From an uncultured Paracoccaceae bacterium (GTDB lineage Bacteria > Pseudomonadota > Alphaproteobacteria > Rhodobacterales > Rhodobacteraceae): 64,000 nt of DNA. The stretch lies in NCBI GenBank assembly GCA_947498645.1, contig CANMKS010000001.1, positions 2,270,032-2,334,031 on the forward strand, in the 5' to 3' direction. Under the pieces are notes generated by a model. That model worked only from the letters and a program-made list of their open reading frames with translations, had not been told where the DNA came from and did not search any database. Below are positions 30,389 to 38,993 of this stretch, in pieces (the first letter of the stretch is position 1; each line of letters starts with the position of its first letter). Made by a program: the position numbers and the translations under genes.

Positions 30389-31162
30389 ATGCTTTTGGCT
30401 ATTGATTGCGGCAACACCAACACCGTGTTTTCCATTTGGGATGGGTCCGAATTTATCGCCACATGGCGCACCAGTACCGAATGGCAACGCACAGCGGACC
30501 AGTATTATGTCTGGCTGTCTACCTTGATGCGGTTTCAAAAGGTCGAGGTGGATATTGATGAGGTCATCATCAGTTCTACCGTGCCGCGTGTTGTGTTCAA
30601 TCTGCGGGTTTTTGCGGACCGCTACTACAATTGCCGTCCCATGGTGGTTGGCAAATCCGATTGTCTGCTGCCTGCTGATCCGCGTGTGGACGAAGGAACA
30701 CAGGTCGGACCCGACCGTCTGGTGAATACCGCAGGGGCCTATGACCGGCACGGCGGCAATCTGATCGTTGTGGACTTTGGCACGGCGACCACCTTTGACG
30801 TCGTAGCCGAGGATGGCGCCTATGTCGGCGGTGTCATCGCCCCCGGTGTGAACCTGTCACTGGAGGCGCTGCACAACGCTGCTGCGGCCCTGCCACATGT
30901 CGATATTTCGAAACCCCAGGCCGTCGTTGGCACCAATACGGTGGCCTGCATGCAGTCCGGCGTCTTTTGGGGTTACATTGGGCTGGTCCGCGAGATATGT
31001 GCGCGCATCAAGGCCGAGCGTGGCGTGCCGATGCAGGTCATCTCGACCGGTGGTCTGGCGCCGCTTTTTCAACAGGCCGAGGCGCTTTTTGATGCCTTCG
31101 AAGACGATTTGACGATGCACGGTCTGACCGTCATCCACCAATATAACAAGGACAATGCATGA
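30389..31162 (+). CDS. coaX: Type III pantothenate kinase
   Basis: First step of coenzyme A synthesis, pantothenate to 4'-phosphopantothenate. 257 residues of the ASKHA fold: phosphate loop IDCGNTNTVFSI at the N-terminus, GPDRLVNTAGAY, and the second nucleotide motif VVDFGTATTFDVV. Needs a monovalent cation and is insensitive to CoA feedback as a family property. 11 bp after birA with AAAGGAG as ribosome site; ATGA overlap with rnj. Confidence 0.95.
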   Translation: MLLAIDCGNTNTVFSIWDGSEFIATWRTSTEWQRTADQYYVWLSTLMRFQKVEVDIDEVIISSTVPRVVFNLRVFADRYYNCRPMVVGKSDCLLPADPRVDEGTQVGPDRLVNTAGAYDRHGGNLIVVDFGTATTFDVVAEDGAYVGGVIAPGVNLSLEALHNAAAALPHVDISKPQAVVGTNTVACMQSGVFWGYIGLVREICARIKAERGVPMQVISTGGLAPLFQQAEALFDAFEDDLTMHGLTVIHQYNKDNA

Positions 31163-32823
31163 CTGACCGCCTGATTTATCTGCCACTTGGGGGCGCTGGC
31201 GAAATTGGCATGAACGCCTATGTCTACGGCTATGGGCAACCTGGTAAGGAACGGCTGATCGTGGTTGATCTGGGCGTGACCTTTCCTGATATGGACGGCA
31301 CGCCGGGGGTGGACCTGATCCTGCCCGATATCGCATGGCTGCGCGACCGCAAGGCGCAGATCGAAGGTATCTTTATCACCCACGCCCACGAAGACCACGT
31401 CGGCGCAATTGGCCATTATTGGGAACAGTTGGGCGCACCGGTTTATGCGCGCCCCTTCACCGCGAATATCGCGCGGCGCAAGCTGGATGAACACGGGCAT
31501 CCGCCATCGGTTGTCAAAGTTGTTGATGTATACCCCGAGATGATCAAATGCGGACCGTTGACCGTCTCCTTCCTGCCCATCAGCCACTCGATCCCTGAAA
31601 GCGCGGGGCTGTTGATCGACACACCTGAAGGGCGCGTGCTGCACTCGGGCGACTTCAAGATTGATGAGACGCCGGTTGTCGGTGATCCATGGAACGAGGC
31701 GCTTTGGGAAGAGGTGTCCAAGGATGGCGTCAAGGCGCTGGTCTGCGACAGCACCAACGTGTTTTCGCGTGATCCTGGGCGGTCAGAGGCATCCATCGGC
31801 GACGCCATCACGCAGATGATGAAAGAGGCAACAGGGATGGTTGTGGCGACGACATTTGCGTCCAACATCGCCCGGTTGAAGACATTAGCGATTGCCGCGC
31901 AAAAGGCGGACCGCTCGGTTGTGCTGTTGGGTCGCGCGATGCGCCGTATGGTCGAAGCGGCAACAGAGGTGGGTATTCTGGAAGGGTTCCCATCGGTTGT
32001 ATCGCCCGAAGACGCGCTGCAAATGCCACGCGAAAACGTGATGCTGCTGGTCACAGGGTCACAGGGCGAACGCCGTGCGGCCTCTGCCCAGTTGGCGCAG
32101 GGGTCGTATCTGGGGTTGAAGCTGAAGGAAGGGGACACGTTCCTGTTTTCCTCCAAAACTATCCCCGGCAATGAACGCGGCGTGATCCGCATCATGAACC
32201 AACTGTCAGAATTGGGCGTTGATGTGATCGACGACGCGGGCGGTAAATACCACGTGTCCGGCCACGCCAACCGGCCCGACCTTGCGCGATTGCACCAGAT
32301 CACCAAACCACAAACCCTGATCCCGATGCACGGCGAACATCGGCACCTGCGCGAGCATGTGAAGGTCGGCGCAGAGGCGGGGCTGTCGGGCATTGTGGCG
32401 GTCAACGGGATGATGATTGATCTGTCAGGGAACCAACCGACCGTTGCGGAATACATCGAAACGGGGCGGACTTATCTGGATGGATCCGTCCAGATCGGCG
32501 CGCTGGACGGGGTGGTGCGCAACCGCATCCGCATGGCGCTGAACGGGCATCTGATTGTGACGCTGATTATTGACGAGAACGATGAGCCGCTGGGTGATCC
32601 CTGGGTGGAAACCATGGGTTTGGCCGAGACAGGACGGAACAACGCAGCACTGGTTGAGGTGGTCGAGGAAGACCTGAGCCAATTCGTGAACCGAGCAAAT
32701 GCCAAGACGCTGCGGGATGATGTGAAGCTGGAGAAAGAGCTGAAGTCGATTGCCCGCAAGTCAGCGCAAGGCGAGATCGGGAAGAAGCCAGAGGTGACGG
32801 TGATTGTGAGCAGGTTGGGGTAG
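31159..32823 (+). CDS. rnj: Ribonuclease J
   Basis: Metallo-beta-lactamase/beta-CASP ribonuclease with 5'-to-3' exo- and endonuclease activity in mRNA and rRNA maturation. 554 residues. Zinc motif THAHEDHVGAIG (about residues 73-84), further ligands in SHSIPES and HSGDFKID, beta-CASP motifs in VATTFASNIARL and KYHVSGHANRPDL, and the late HGEHRHLREH. It is the last gene of the nuoN-birA-coaX-rnj arrangement, common in alphaproteobacteria. Confidence 0.95.
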   Translation: MTDRLIYLPLGGAGEIGMNAYVYGYGQPGKERLIVVDLGVTFPDMDGTPGVDLILPDIAWLRDRKAQIEGIFITHAHEDHVGAIGHYWEQLGAPVYARPFTANIARRKLDEHGHPPSVVKVVDVYPEMIKCGPLTVSFLPISHSIPESAGLLIDTPEGRVLHSGDFKIDETPVVGDPWNEALWEEVSKDGVKALVCDSTNVFSRDPGRSEASIGDAITQMMKEATGMVVATTFASNIARLKTLAIAAQKADRSVVLLGRAMRRMVEAATEVGILEGFPSVVSPEDALQMPRENVMLLVTGSQGERRAASAQLAQGSYLGLKLKEGDTFLFSSKTIPGNERGVIRIMNQLSELGVDVIDDAGGKYHVSGHANRPDLARLHQITKPQTLIPMHGEHRHLREHVKVGAEAGLSGIVAVNGMMIDLSGNQPTVAEYIETGRTYLDGSVQIGALDGVVRNRIRMALNGHLIVTLIIDENDEPLGDPWVETMGLAETGRNNAALVEVVEEDLSQFVNRANAKTLRDDVKLEKELKSIARKSAQGEIGKKPEVTVIVSRLG

Positions 32824-32832
32824 GTTGTCGTC

Positions 32833-32846
32833 TTGGTGATCACCAA
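32833..32846 (+). terminator. 14 bp perfect palindrome after rnj
   Basis: TTGGTGATCACCAA is fully self-complementary and is followed by TTTG, 9 bp past the rnj stop. As RNA it gives a 5 bp stem with a GATC loop, so a weak terminator; as DNA it could be a protein site. Confidence 0.35.
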
Positions 32847-32917
32847 TTTGATTGAGAAGTAGTTACCTCTGTCAGCCCCGTTTCATTTGTTCCCGGCTTT
32901 AGGTCGCTGTGCGTAGC

Positions 32918-33056
32918 GCATTGCCCGACCTGGAGGGCGTCACCAAGTCACCGCATTGCATGACATCGCAAGAATTGGAATGTTGCGACGATCGAGACCT
33001 TGAAAATCGCCCTCCGGGGGCAGGTTGGGCGATGCCCGGTGAACCGGGCGCAATGC
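32918..33056. repeat. Structured repeat-like intergenic element between convergent genes
   Basis: The 284 bp between rnj and the helicase have no gene. The arm at 32918-32939 (ATTGCCCGACCTGGAGGGCG) is roughly complementary to 33008-33035 (CGCCCTCC, then GGTTGGGCGAT after a short insertion), and GCATTGC at 32918 also pairs with GCAATGC at 33050-33056. A small hairpin GCCCGGTGAACCGGGC sits inside the right part (33034-33049). This looks like a folded, possibly dispersed element of the MITE or REP sort. I cannot tell without genome comparison. Confidence 0.45.
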
Positions 33057-33083
33057 TTGGCTAGCATGGTGAGACCAACGTAG

Positions 33084-33101
33084 GTCGGGGTTCACCCCGA
33101 C
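33084..33101. terminator. Perfect hairpin at the end of the helicase gene
   Basis: GTCGGGG-TTCA-CCCCGAC, a perfect 7 bp GC-rich stem with a 4-base loop, 6 bp beyond the helicase stop and downstream of rnj on the other strand. It could stop transcription from both sides, although there is no T-run on either strand. Confidence 0.5.
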
Positions 33102-33107
33102 ACCCCT

Positions 33108-34565
33108 TTACCCCTTAGCCCGCTCCGCAAAGCTCATCGCGATAAACGCGGGTGGCTCGTCCCCCATGCCAACAACCTTTGGCCCGTTGTCGTGCCGGTC
33201 ATTGCCGCGACCGCGTCCGCCGCGGGTGCGTTCTTGTTTGGGTTTTTCGTCACGCTTGGGCTTGTCTTCAGCCTTGGGTGCCACTTCAGCAGGCGCAGCC
33301 TCGGCGGGTTTTTCCTCGGCCTTTGCCTCTGGCGCATCGTCCTTCTTGCGACGGCTGCGGGTCCGCTTGGGCTTTTCCTCGGATTTTTCGGCCTCTGCCG
33401 GGGCAGGGGCAGCCTTTCCACCGGGGGCGTCCAGACGCGGGATCGTTTCCTTGACCAGACGTTCCACGTCCTCAAGGTTTTTCTCGTCCCGTGGCACGCA
33501 GATCATGATCGCGGTGCCGGAACGGCCCGCGCGGCCTGTGCGCCCGATGCGGTGTACGTAATCTTCGGCGTGGCTGGGCACATCGAAGTTGAAGACGTGC
33601 GTGACGGCAGGAATATCCAAACCACGCGCAGCCACGTCAGAGGCCACAAGGATACGCAGCTCATTATCGCGGAACTTGTCCAGCGTCTTGGTGCGGTGAG
33701 ACTGGTCCAGATCGCCGTGGATTGGTGCGGCCTGATAGCCATATTTGTTCAGGGACTTGGCCACGATATCCACATCCGACTTGCGGTTGCAGAAGATGAT
33801 CGCATTGGTGCAGGCCTCGCCCTCGGCGTCGATCAGTTTGCGCAGCAAGGCGCGCTTTTCAGACGGTTCCTTGGGTTTGGCAGAGCCTTTGAACATCACA
33901 ACACCCTGCTTGATGTTGGTGTTTGTGGTCGCCGCTCGGGCCACTTCGATCTTGGCAGGGTTCGACAGGAATGTGTTGGTGATCCGCTCAATCTCTGGCG
34001 CCATGGTGGCGCTGAAAAACAGGGTCTGGCGGGTAAACGGCGTGCGTTTGAAGATTTCTTCGATGTCCGGGATAAAGCCCATGTCGAGCATCCGGTCGGC
34101 CTCATCCACAACCATGATCTTCACGTCGGTCAGGATCAGCTTGCCGCGTTCCAGATGGTCCAGCAGGCGACCGGGCGTCGCGATCAGCACATCGACGCCT
34201 TTGTCGATGATTTTGTCCTGATCCTTGAAACTGGTGCCGCCGATCAGCAGCGCGCGCGACAGTTTGGTGTATTTGGCATAGGTGTCGAAATTCTCGGCCA
34301 CTTGCGCGGCCAGTTCCCGTGTAGGGGCCAGCACCAGCGAGCGTGGCATCCGCGCCCGTGCGCGGCCACGGCCCAAAAGGGTGATCATCGGCAGGGTAAA
34401 GGCTGCGGTTTTCCCGGTCCCGGTTTGGGCAATGCCCAGAACATCGCGGCCTTCAAGGGCGGGGGCAATTGCGCCGGCCTGAATGGGGGTGGGGGTGTCG
34501 TAGCCGGTCTCTTCGACGGCTTTGAGAACCTTGGGAGCAAGGTTCAAATCAGTAAACTTGGTCAT
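33108..34565 (-). CDS. DEAD-box RNA helicase, RhlE/DeaD type
   Basis: 485 residues. Q motif and motif I: FTDLNLAPKVLKAV, PTPIQAGAIAPAL, AQTGTGKTAAF; motif II VDEADRMLDM; motif III FFSATM; IV-VI including RILVASDVAARGLDIP and HRIGRTGRAGRSG. The C-terminal 90 residues are a charged Lys/Glu/Pro/Ala tail with a basic RGG-like patch (RTRGGRGRGN), an RNA-binding tail. Likely role in ribosome assembly or mRNA unwinding. ATG at 34565 was chosen since it begins the Q-motif region and has AGGAC in front; the open frame extends 40 residues further without similarity. Confidence 0.93.
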   Translation of the reverse strand: MTKFTDLNLAPKVLKAVEETGYDTPTPIQAGAIAPALEGRDVLGIAQTGTGKTAAFTLPMITLLGRGRARARMPRSLVLAPTRELAAQVAENFDTYAKYTKLSRALLIGGTSFKDQDKIIDKGVDVLIATPGRLLDHLERGKLILTDVKIMVVDEADRMLDMGFIPDIEEIFKRTPFTRQTLFFSATMAPEIERITNTFLSNPAKIEVARAATTNTNIKQGVVMFKGSAKPKEPSEKRALLRKLIDAEGEACTNAIIFCNRKSDVDIVAKSLNKYGYQAAPIHGDLDQSHRTKTLDKFRDNELRILVASDVAARGLDIPAVTHVFNFDVPSHAEDYVHRIGRTGRAGRSGTAIMICVPRDEKNLEDVERLVKETIPRLDAPGGKAAPAPAEAEKSEEKPKRTRSRRKKDDAPEAKAEEKPAEAAPAEVAPKAEDKPKRDEKPKQERTRGGRGRGNDRHDNGPKVVGMGDEPPAFIAMSFAERAKG

Positions 34566-34656
34566 GTACGTCCTATATATGCGGATCGGTCCGCAATTCT
34601 TGAAAGGACGCATGTTCCGCGCGTCCCGCGTCAAAGGCCTGTTGGCCAGTGGGTGG

Positions 34657-34685
34657 CGGATAGCTGATCCGCGCCAAATGGTCAA
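34657..34685 (-). promoter_or_regulatory. Candidate promoter of the helicase gene
   Basis: Reading the minus strand, TTGACC (34685-34680), 17 bp, TATCCG (34662-34657), about 90 bp before the helicase ATG. Same -35 hexamer and spacing as the nuo promoter candidate. Confidence 0.35.
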
Positions 34686-34708
34686 GCAAACCCTGATTTT
34701 CCGCAGGG

Positions 34709-35443
34709 TTAGCGGGCCTCGGCGGCCTTTTCGCGCATCAGGGCAAACCGCCGAAAGACGGTGCCGTCATCCGCATTAAGCAAGGTCAGCAGATGCCGCG
34801 CCAGACGTCCCGTCGCGGGGGCGTGCCCGGCATCCCGCCAAAGAGGGGCGAGCAGGTGCGCTTCCAGGTCACCGCGCAGCACCGAAAAATCCTTCATCCC
34901 CATAGGCAGGGGCGCTTTGTTGCGGTCCTTGATGCGAAAGGGGTCTTGTGGCGCCCGCCCGGAAAAGCATCGTTCCGCCTCATAGATTTTCATCAGCGAA
35001 AAGAGCATGTTGAGTGACGTGGCGAGTTTGCGATCGGCCTCACTCACCCCGTGGTCGGCGAATGTAATCATCGCAGAGATCAGCCAGCGGGTGGGCAGAT
35101 TGTCGAGCAACCAATCCTCTTCCTCGGCCCAAAGCCGCAGGAACAGCGCCGGCGCCCCCTCTGGATAGGTGTGCTTGCGCAGATGCGACACCAGCATCCC
35201 ATGCAGCATGGTCAATTCGTTTTGCCCTGCCAGTTCCCCCAACAACATGTGGCGCTTTTTCGCCACCCGGCTGAGCCCCTCTGGGCGCGGCGATTCCTGT
35301 GCGGGCAGGGGGATAGATGCCAAAGGCTTGAAATCAACATCCGCTGGCGGCACGTCGCCCCCGGTCAGCAGCGCCCGGCGTTTTTGATAATGCGGCAGAA
35401 GGCTCGCGATGCCACCGGGGTAGGTCTCTTTGGGGCTGGTCAT
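34709..35443 (-). CDS. Conserved-looking hypothetical protein, probably cytosolic
   Basis: 244 residues, no signal peptide or membrane segment. Mostly helical with a Trp-rich stretch (FLRLWAEEEDWLLDNLPTRWLISAM, given here only in part as LRLWAEEEDWLLDN) and a basic end (RRFALMREKAAEAR). I do not recognise the family or any catalytic motif. It is on the same strand as the helicase and 143 bp upstream of it, so it may be a separate transcription unit. Codon use is like the neighbours. Confidence 0.65.
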   Translation of the reverse strand: MTSPKETYPGGIASLLPHYQKRRALLTGGDVPPADVDFKPLASIPLPAQESPRPEGLSRVAKKRHMLLGELAGQNELTMLHGMLVSHLRKHTYPEGAPALFLRLWAEEEDWLLDNLPTRWLISAMITFADHGVSEADRKLATSLNMLFSLMKIYEAERCFSGRAPQDPFRIKDRNKAPLPMGMKDFSVLRGDLEAHLLAPLWRDAGHAPATGRLARHLLTLLNADDGTVFRRFALMREKAAEAR

Positions 35444-35499
35444 GGATTGGCGCGCCTCTGCTTCTATCTGGGGCGCAGTATCAAAGGCGCGCGCGGTGC

Positions 35500-36144
35500 T
35501 TACAAGCCTGTTGTCGCGTGCAGTGCGGGTGCATAGCCCGCGCGGAGTACCGCAATTATCGGGGCGGGGGGCAGAACCTCTGCCTGTCCGTGTTTGGGGC
35601 GGGGGCGTGGCGGGCCATAGCCCTCTGGCGTGTAAGGCAGCATTGCGTCATCCCAGATCAGATGTGGCACTGCATCCTGCCAGATCATTGCCCCGTTGGG
35701 CAGTGCCGCGGCCTGCATCGAATGTCGCTTTTGCTGGCGTGTCCCTTTGATGATCCGCGCCTGATGCAGGGCGCTGTCCATCGCCTTGGCGCTTGGTTTC
35801 GTGCCAGTGGCGGTATCCCATGCGTCGGTGAACCGCCGGTAGTCGGCGCGTCTGCAATAGCCGCAAGGGCGGTGCCCGGCGGCCAAGGCGGCAGCTTCAT
35901 CGAGAAAAAACAGCTCGGTCCATTTCCGCCCGGTCATCAATGCGCGCTTGCGCCCCTGCCAGTCCAATGTGCAGCAGATCCAGGCGTGGTGCGACCAGCG
36001 GGACGTGCCCAACTGTCGGTCAGCGACATGAATGATGCCCCGATTGCCGGTAAAGTCACCACGGGCGGTGATGGCGACAATCTCGCCTGTGGGCAGGACG
36101 CGGTTTTGAAGGGGGATCGGGCTACCCGTCGATGACCACGGCAT
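35500..36144 (-). CDS. Hypothetical protein with CxxC pair, conserved in alphaproteobacteria
   Basis: About 214 residues. Conserved-looking pieces: PLQNRVLPTGEIVAI, ARGDFTGNRGIIH, WICCTLDWQGRKRALM, ELFFLDEAAALAAGHRPCGYCRRADYRRF. The CGYC pair within a His/Arg-rich segment could bind a metal. I have seen this overall pattern in uncharacterised alphaproteobacterial proteins but know of no function. ATG at 36144 starts inside the preceding gene (23 bp overlap), in a different frame; the open frame continues upstream but conservation begins near PLQNRV. Confidence 0.65.
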   Translation of the reverse strand: MPWSSTGSPIPLQNRVLPTGEIVAITARGDFTGNRGIIHVADRQLGTSRWSHHAWICCTLDWQGRKRALMTGRKWTELFFLDEAAALAAGHRPCGYCRRADYRRFTDAWDTATGTKPSAKAMDSALHQARIIKGTRQQKRHSMQAAALPNGAMIWQDAVPHLIWDDAMLPYTPEGYGPPRPRPKHGQAEVLPPAPIIAVLRAGYAPALHATTGL

Positions 36145-36568
36145 CGCGCATGATTGCGGATTGCCAGGTCTGATCGTCCTGAATGGTTTCCAATGCACCG
36201 CGCAAGGTCAGCCGCGTGCCTTCTTCGACAACATCCAATGGCGCGGCCAGCGTGACCTGCAACGCTGTGCCATGGGCGGGATCACCGCAGAATGGGCAGA
36301 AACCAATGTCAGACACCAGCATGAAGTCGCGCACATTGCGCGTGTCGCCCAAAGGGACGGCAAAGCCTGTGATGTCGAACTGGGCGACGCCATCCTTGAT
36401 CTCTGCCGGGAAGATCTTGCGCACCTGGTACGTGGTCTCGGTCACGATCTCTTCGATCTCAATGGCGGCCAGTACATCCCATGCGGCACTGTCGATGGTC
36501 TCGGCCAAGCCGGGCGATGCTGCGGCAAGGGCAGTGGCGGATAGGGTGACGGACTTGGGCAACGACAT
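36122..36568 (-). CDS. Secreted protein resembling DUF3299
   Basis: 148 residues with a signal peptide (LPKSVTLSATALAAASPGLA, cut before ETIDS). The mature part has FDITGFAVPLGD, FMLVSDIGFCPFCGDPAHG and VEEGTRLTLRGAL, the order seen in DUF3299-type periplasmic proteins, which often accompany ABC exporters. The CPFC pair may be a redox or metal site. ATG at 36568 has a strong GGAGG seven bases ahead. It lies 87 bp after prfC on the same strand. Confidence 0.65.
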   Translation of the reverse strand: MSLPKSVTLSATALAAASPGLAETIDSAAWDVLAAIEIEEIVTETTYQVRKIFPAEIKDGVAQFDITGFAVPLGDTRNVRDFMLVSDIGFCPFCGDPAHGTALQVTLAAPLDVVEEGTRLTLRGALETIQDDQTWQSAIMRDAVVIDG

Positions 36569-36655
36569 CGTAGACCTCCAATTATGGCTGGATTGGAAAG
36601 TAACACGCGAGATCACGCTGTCCAGTCGCCCATCGGTGGATACGCGGAAATGCCC

Positions 36656-38251
36656 TTACACCATCATCTCTTTCGTCGCTGTCAGCGTCACATCCGGGTA
36701 ATCGCGATCAACCCGGTCAATGTCCCATTGCAGGCGCGTCAGATAAACCGTGTCGCCATCGTTGTCGGTCGCGATGTGCTGTTTGTTGGCATCGGCGAAT
36801 TTATCAACCGCGTCCTTGTCACCCGACACCCAACGCGCAGAGGTAAATTGCGAGGCCTCAAAGCGCACGGGCAGCCCGTATTCCATCTCGATCCGGCTGG
36901 CGAGCACCTCAAATTGCAAAGCCCCCACGACACCAACGATAAAACCTGATCCAAAGGTCGGTTTGAACACTTTGGCTGCGCCCTCTTCGGCAAATTGCAT
37001 CAGGGCTTTTTCTAGGTGTTTGGCCTTGAGGGGGTCGCCCGCGCGGCAGGTTTGCAGCAGTTCCGGCGCAAAGGACGGAATGCCGGATACACGGATCGCT
37101 TCGCCCTCGGTCAGCGTATCGCCGATGCGCAGTTGCCCGTGGTTTGGAATGCCGATGATATCGCCGGCCCAGGCCTCTTCGGCCAATTCACGATCCGCGG
37201 CGAGGAACAGCACAGGGTTGGCTATCGTCATCTGCTTTTTCGAGCGCACATGGGTCAGCTTCATGCCCCGCTGAAAATGCCCCGAGGCCATACGCACGAA
37301 CGCCACACGGTCGCGGTGCTTTGGGTCCATATTGGCCTGTACCTTGAACACGAAACCCGCGACCTTCGGCTCTTCGGGTGCGATGTTGCGTGGCTGGGCG
37401 GTTTGCACCTGCGGCTCTGGCCCATAGGTGGCAAGCCCGTCCATCAGTTCCTTGACCCCAAAAGAGTTCATCGCAGAGCCAAACCAAATCGGTGTCATAG
37501 AGCCATTGAGCAGCGCTTCCGGATCAAGCGGGGGCAGCAATTCCTTGGCCATCTCGATCTCTTCCAGGAATTTTTCCAGCAGATGTGCGGGGACATATTC
37601 GGCCAGTTTGGGATCATCAAGGCCACTAATCTGAATGCTTTCAGCGATCTTGTTGCGGTCAGCCCGGTCCATCAATTCCAGCTTGTCGCGCAGGATATCA
37701 TAGCAGCCAATGAATTCGCGGCCCACACCGATGGGCCAAGAGGCCGGGGTGACGTCAATCGCAAGGTTTTCTTGGATTTCGTCAATAATCTCAAACGTAT
37801 CGCGGCTTTCGCGGTCCATTTTGTTGCAAAAGGTCAAGATGGGCAGGTCGCGCAAACGGCACACTTCGAACAGTTTCTGCGTCTGGCTTTCCACACCTCT
37901 GGCCCCATCAATGACCATGACGGCCGCATCCACTGCCGTCAGCGTGCGATAGGTATCTTCGGAAAAATCCGAGTGGCCGGGCGTGTCGACAAGATTGAAC
38001 CGGTACTTGTCAAAGTCGAACGACATCGCGGAGGCCGAAACAGAGATCCCCCGATCCTTTTCCATCTGCATGAAGTCGGACCGCGTCCGCCGCGCTTCGC
38101 CCTTGGCGCGCACCTGACCGGCCATCTGAATGGCGCCACCATACAGCAGGAATTTTTCGGTCAGCGTCGTCTTGCCTGCGTCCGGGTGCGAAATGATCGC
38201 AAACGTCCGGCGACGGGCAATTTCAGGGGGAAGGTCAGGGCGATTTGTCAT
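36656..38251 (-). CDS. prfC: Peptide chain release factor 3
   Basis: GTPase that removes RF1/RF2 from the ribosome after peptide release. 531 residues: G1 SHPDAGKTT, G2 region GISVSASAMSF, G3 DTPGHSDFSEDTYR, G4 CNKMDRE, then EF-Tu domain-2-like part (VAFVRMASGHFQRGMKL) and the RF3 C-terminal domain (FVGVVGALQFEVL-like IVGVVGALQFEVL). ATG at 38251 gives MTNRPDLPPEIARRRTF; the frame goes 12 residues further up without similarity. Divergent from the lipoprotein gene at 38351. Confidence 0.95.
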   Translation of the reverse strand: MTNRPDLPPEIARRRTFAIISHPDAGKTTLTEKFLLYGGAIQMAGQVRAKGEARRTRSDFMQMEKDRGISVSASAMSFDFDKYRFNLVDTPGHSDFSEDTYRTLTAVDAAVMVIDGARGVESQTQKLFEVCRLRDLPILTFCNKMDRESRDTFEIIDEIQENLAIDVTPASWPIGVGREFIGCYDILRDKLELMDRADRNKIAESIQISGLDDPKLAEYVPAHLLEKFLEEIEMAKELLPPLDPEALLNGSMTPIWFGSAMNSFGVKELMDGLATYGPEPQVQTAQPRNIAPEEPKVAGFVFKVQANMDPKHRDRVAFVRMASGHFQRGMKLTHVRSKKQMTIANPVLFLAADRELAEEAWAGDIIGIPNHGQLRIGDTLTEGEAIRVSGIPSFAPELLQTCRAGDPLKAKHLEKALMQFAEEGAAKVFKPTFGSGFIVGVVGALQFEVLASRIEMEYGLPVRFEASQFTSARWVSGDKDAVDKFADANKQHIATDNDGDTVYLTRLQWDIDRVDRDYPDVTLTATKEMMV

Positions 38252-38350
38252 GGATGACGCTTTATGCGGTTGGGCGGGAAAGGGCAATCGGGCGGTTGGC
38301 CTTAACGGATGATTTGCGATTGCGCGTTATGTCTGTGTCAGGGGGCCGGG

Positions 38351-38959
38351 ATGGGACGCATGATTGGCACATATGTGGTTCTGCTTTGGCTGGCCGCCTG
38401 TGGTGGTGGTGGCGGCAGCGGTGGATCGGGCGCTGGCGTGGACCCGCGGCTTGCCCGGCTGGATATCTACGAGGCGCAAAAGCTGCGCGTGCTCGGTGAT
38501 CCCGGGGCGGGCGTGATGGGGATGGCCGTCACAGAGGCGATGGACGTGCCAACTGGTGGTGTTGTGGGTTACACCGGTGCGGCGACGATCCGGGTGCAAA
38601 GCGCGACGCCGGTTATTCTTTATGGGGATGCCACGGTCAGCGTTGATTTCGATACGACCTCTGCCACGGGCCAAATGGATAACTTCTTTGGCACCACGGT
38701 GGGTGGGGCGGTGGCCAATTATGGCGGTGTCATCACGCTCAGCGGGACGGAGACGGCCCAAGACCTGACGCTGGACTACGCCGGTGCGCTGACAGCGGGG
38801 GGCGATTCATTGGCCTTTGACGGGACGTTGCAAGGCATGTTTCTGGGCCCCACCGCAGAGGCGCTGACGGCATCGGATTTACAAGCCACCGTGATTTCAG
38901 GTGGCACAGCCAGCGACGCCACCATTGTTGTGGTGACAGAAGCCGTCACTCCCCCTTAA
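38351..38959 (+). CDS. Glycine-rich lipoprotein, first of a tandem pair
   Basis: About 202 residues. Signal GTYVVLLWLAAC with lipobox LAAC, then GGGGGSGGSGAG, a flexible tether. The mature domain consists of alternating hydrophobic and Thr/Ser/Gly beta strands with two GDATVSVDFDTTSATGQMDN and GTLQGMFLGPTAEALTA-like pieces, which recalls the beta-barrel domain of transferrin-binding-protein-like lipoproteins. That assignment is tentative. ATG at 38351 (or 38360). It precedes a paralogue by 34 bp. Confidence 0.7.
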   Translation: MGRMIGTYVVLLWLAACGGGGGSGGSGAGVDPRLARLDIYEAQKLRVLGDPGAGVMGMAVTEAMDVPTGGVVGYTGAATIRVQSATPVILYGDATVSVDFDTTSATGQMDNFFGTTVGGAVANYGGVITLSGTETAQDLTLDYAGALTAGGDSLAFDGTLQGMFLGPTAEALTASDLQATVISGGTASDATIVVVTEAVTPP

Positions 38960-38993
38960 CGCCCTGTTAACCATGTGCGGGCGAGAATGCGGG

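Noticed and set aside
33192..34667. Long open frame (about 490 codons) on the plus strand over the helicase gene
   Set aside because: Antisense to a helicase with all DEAD-box motifs; no ribosome site and only low-complexity His/Gly/Arg-rich translation, typical of a GC-rich shadow frame.
37016..38257. Open frame of about 410 codons antisense to prfC
   Set aside because: Shadow of the RF3 gene.
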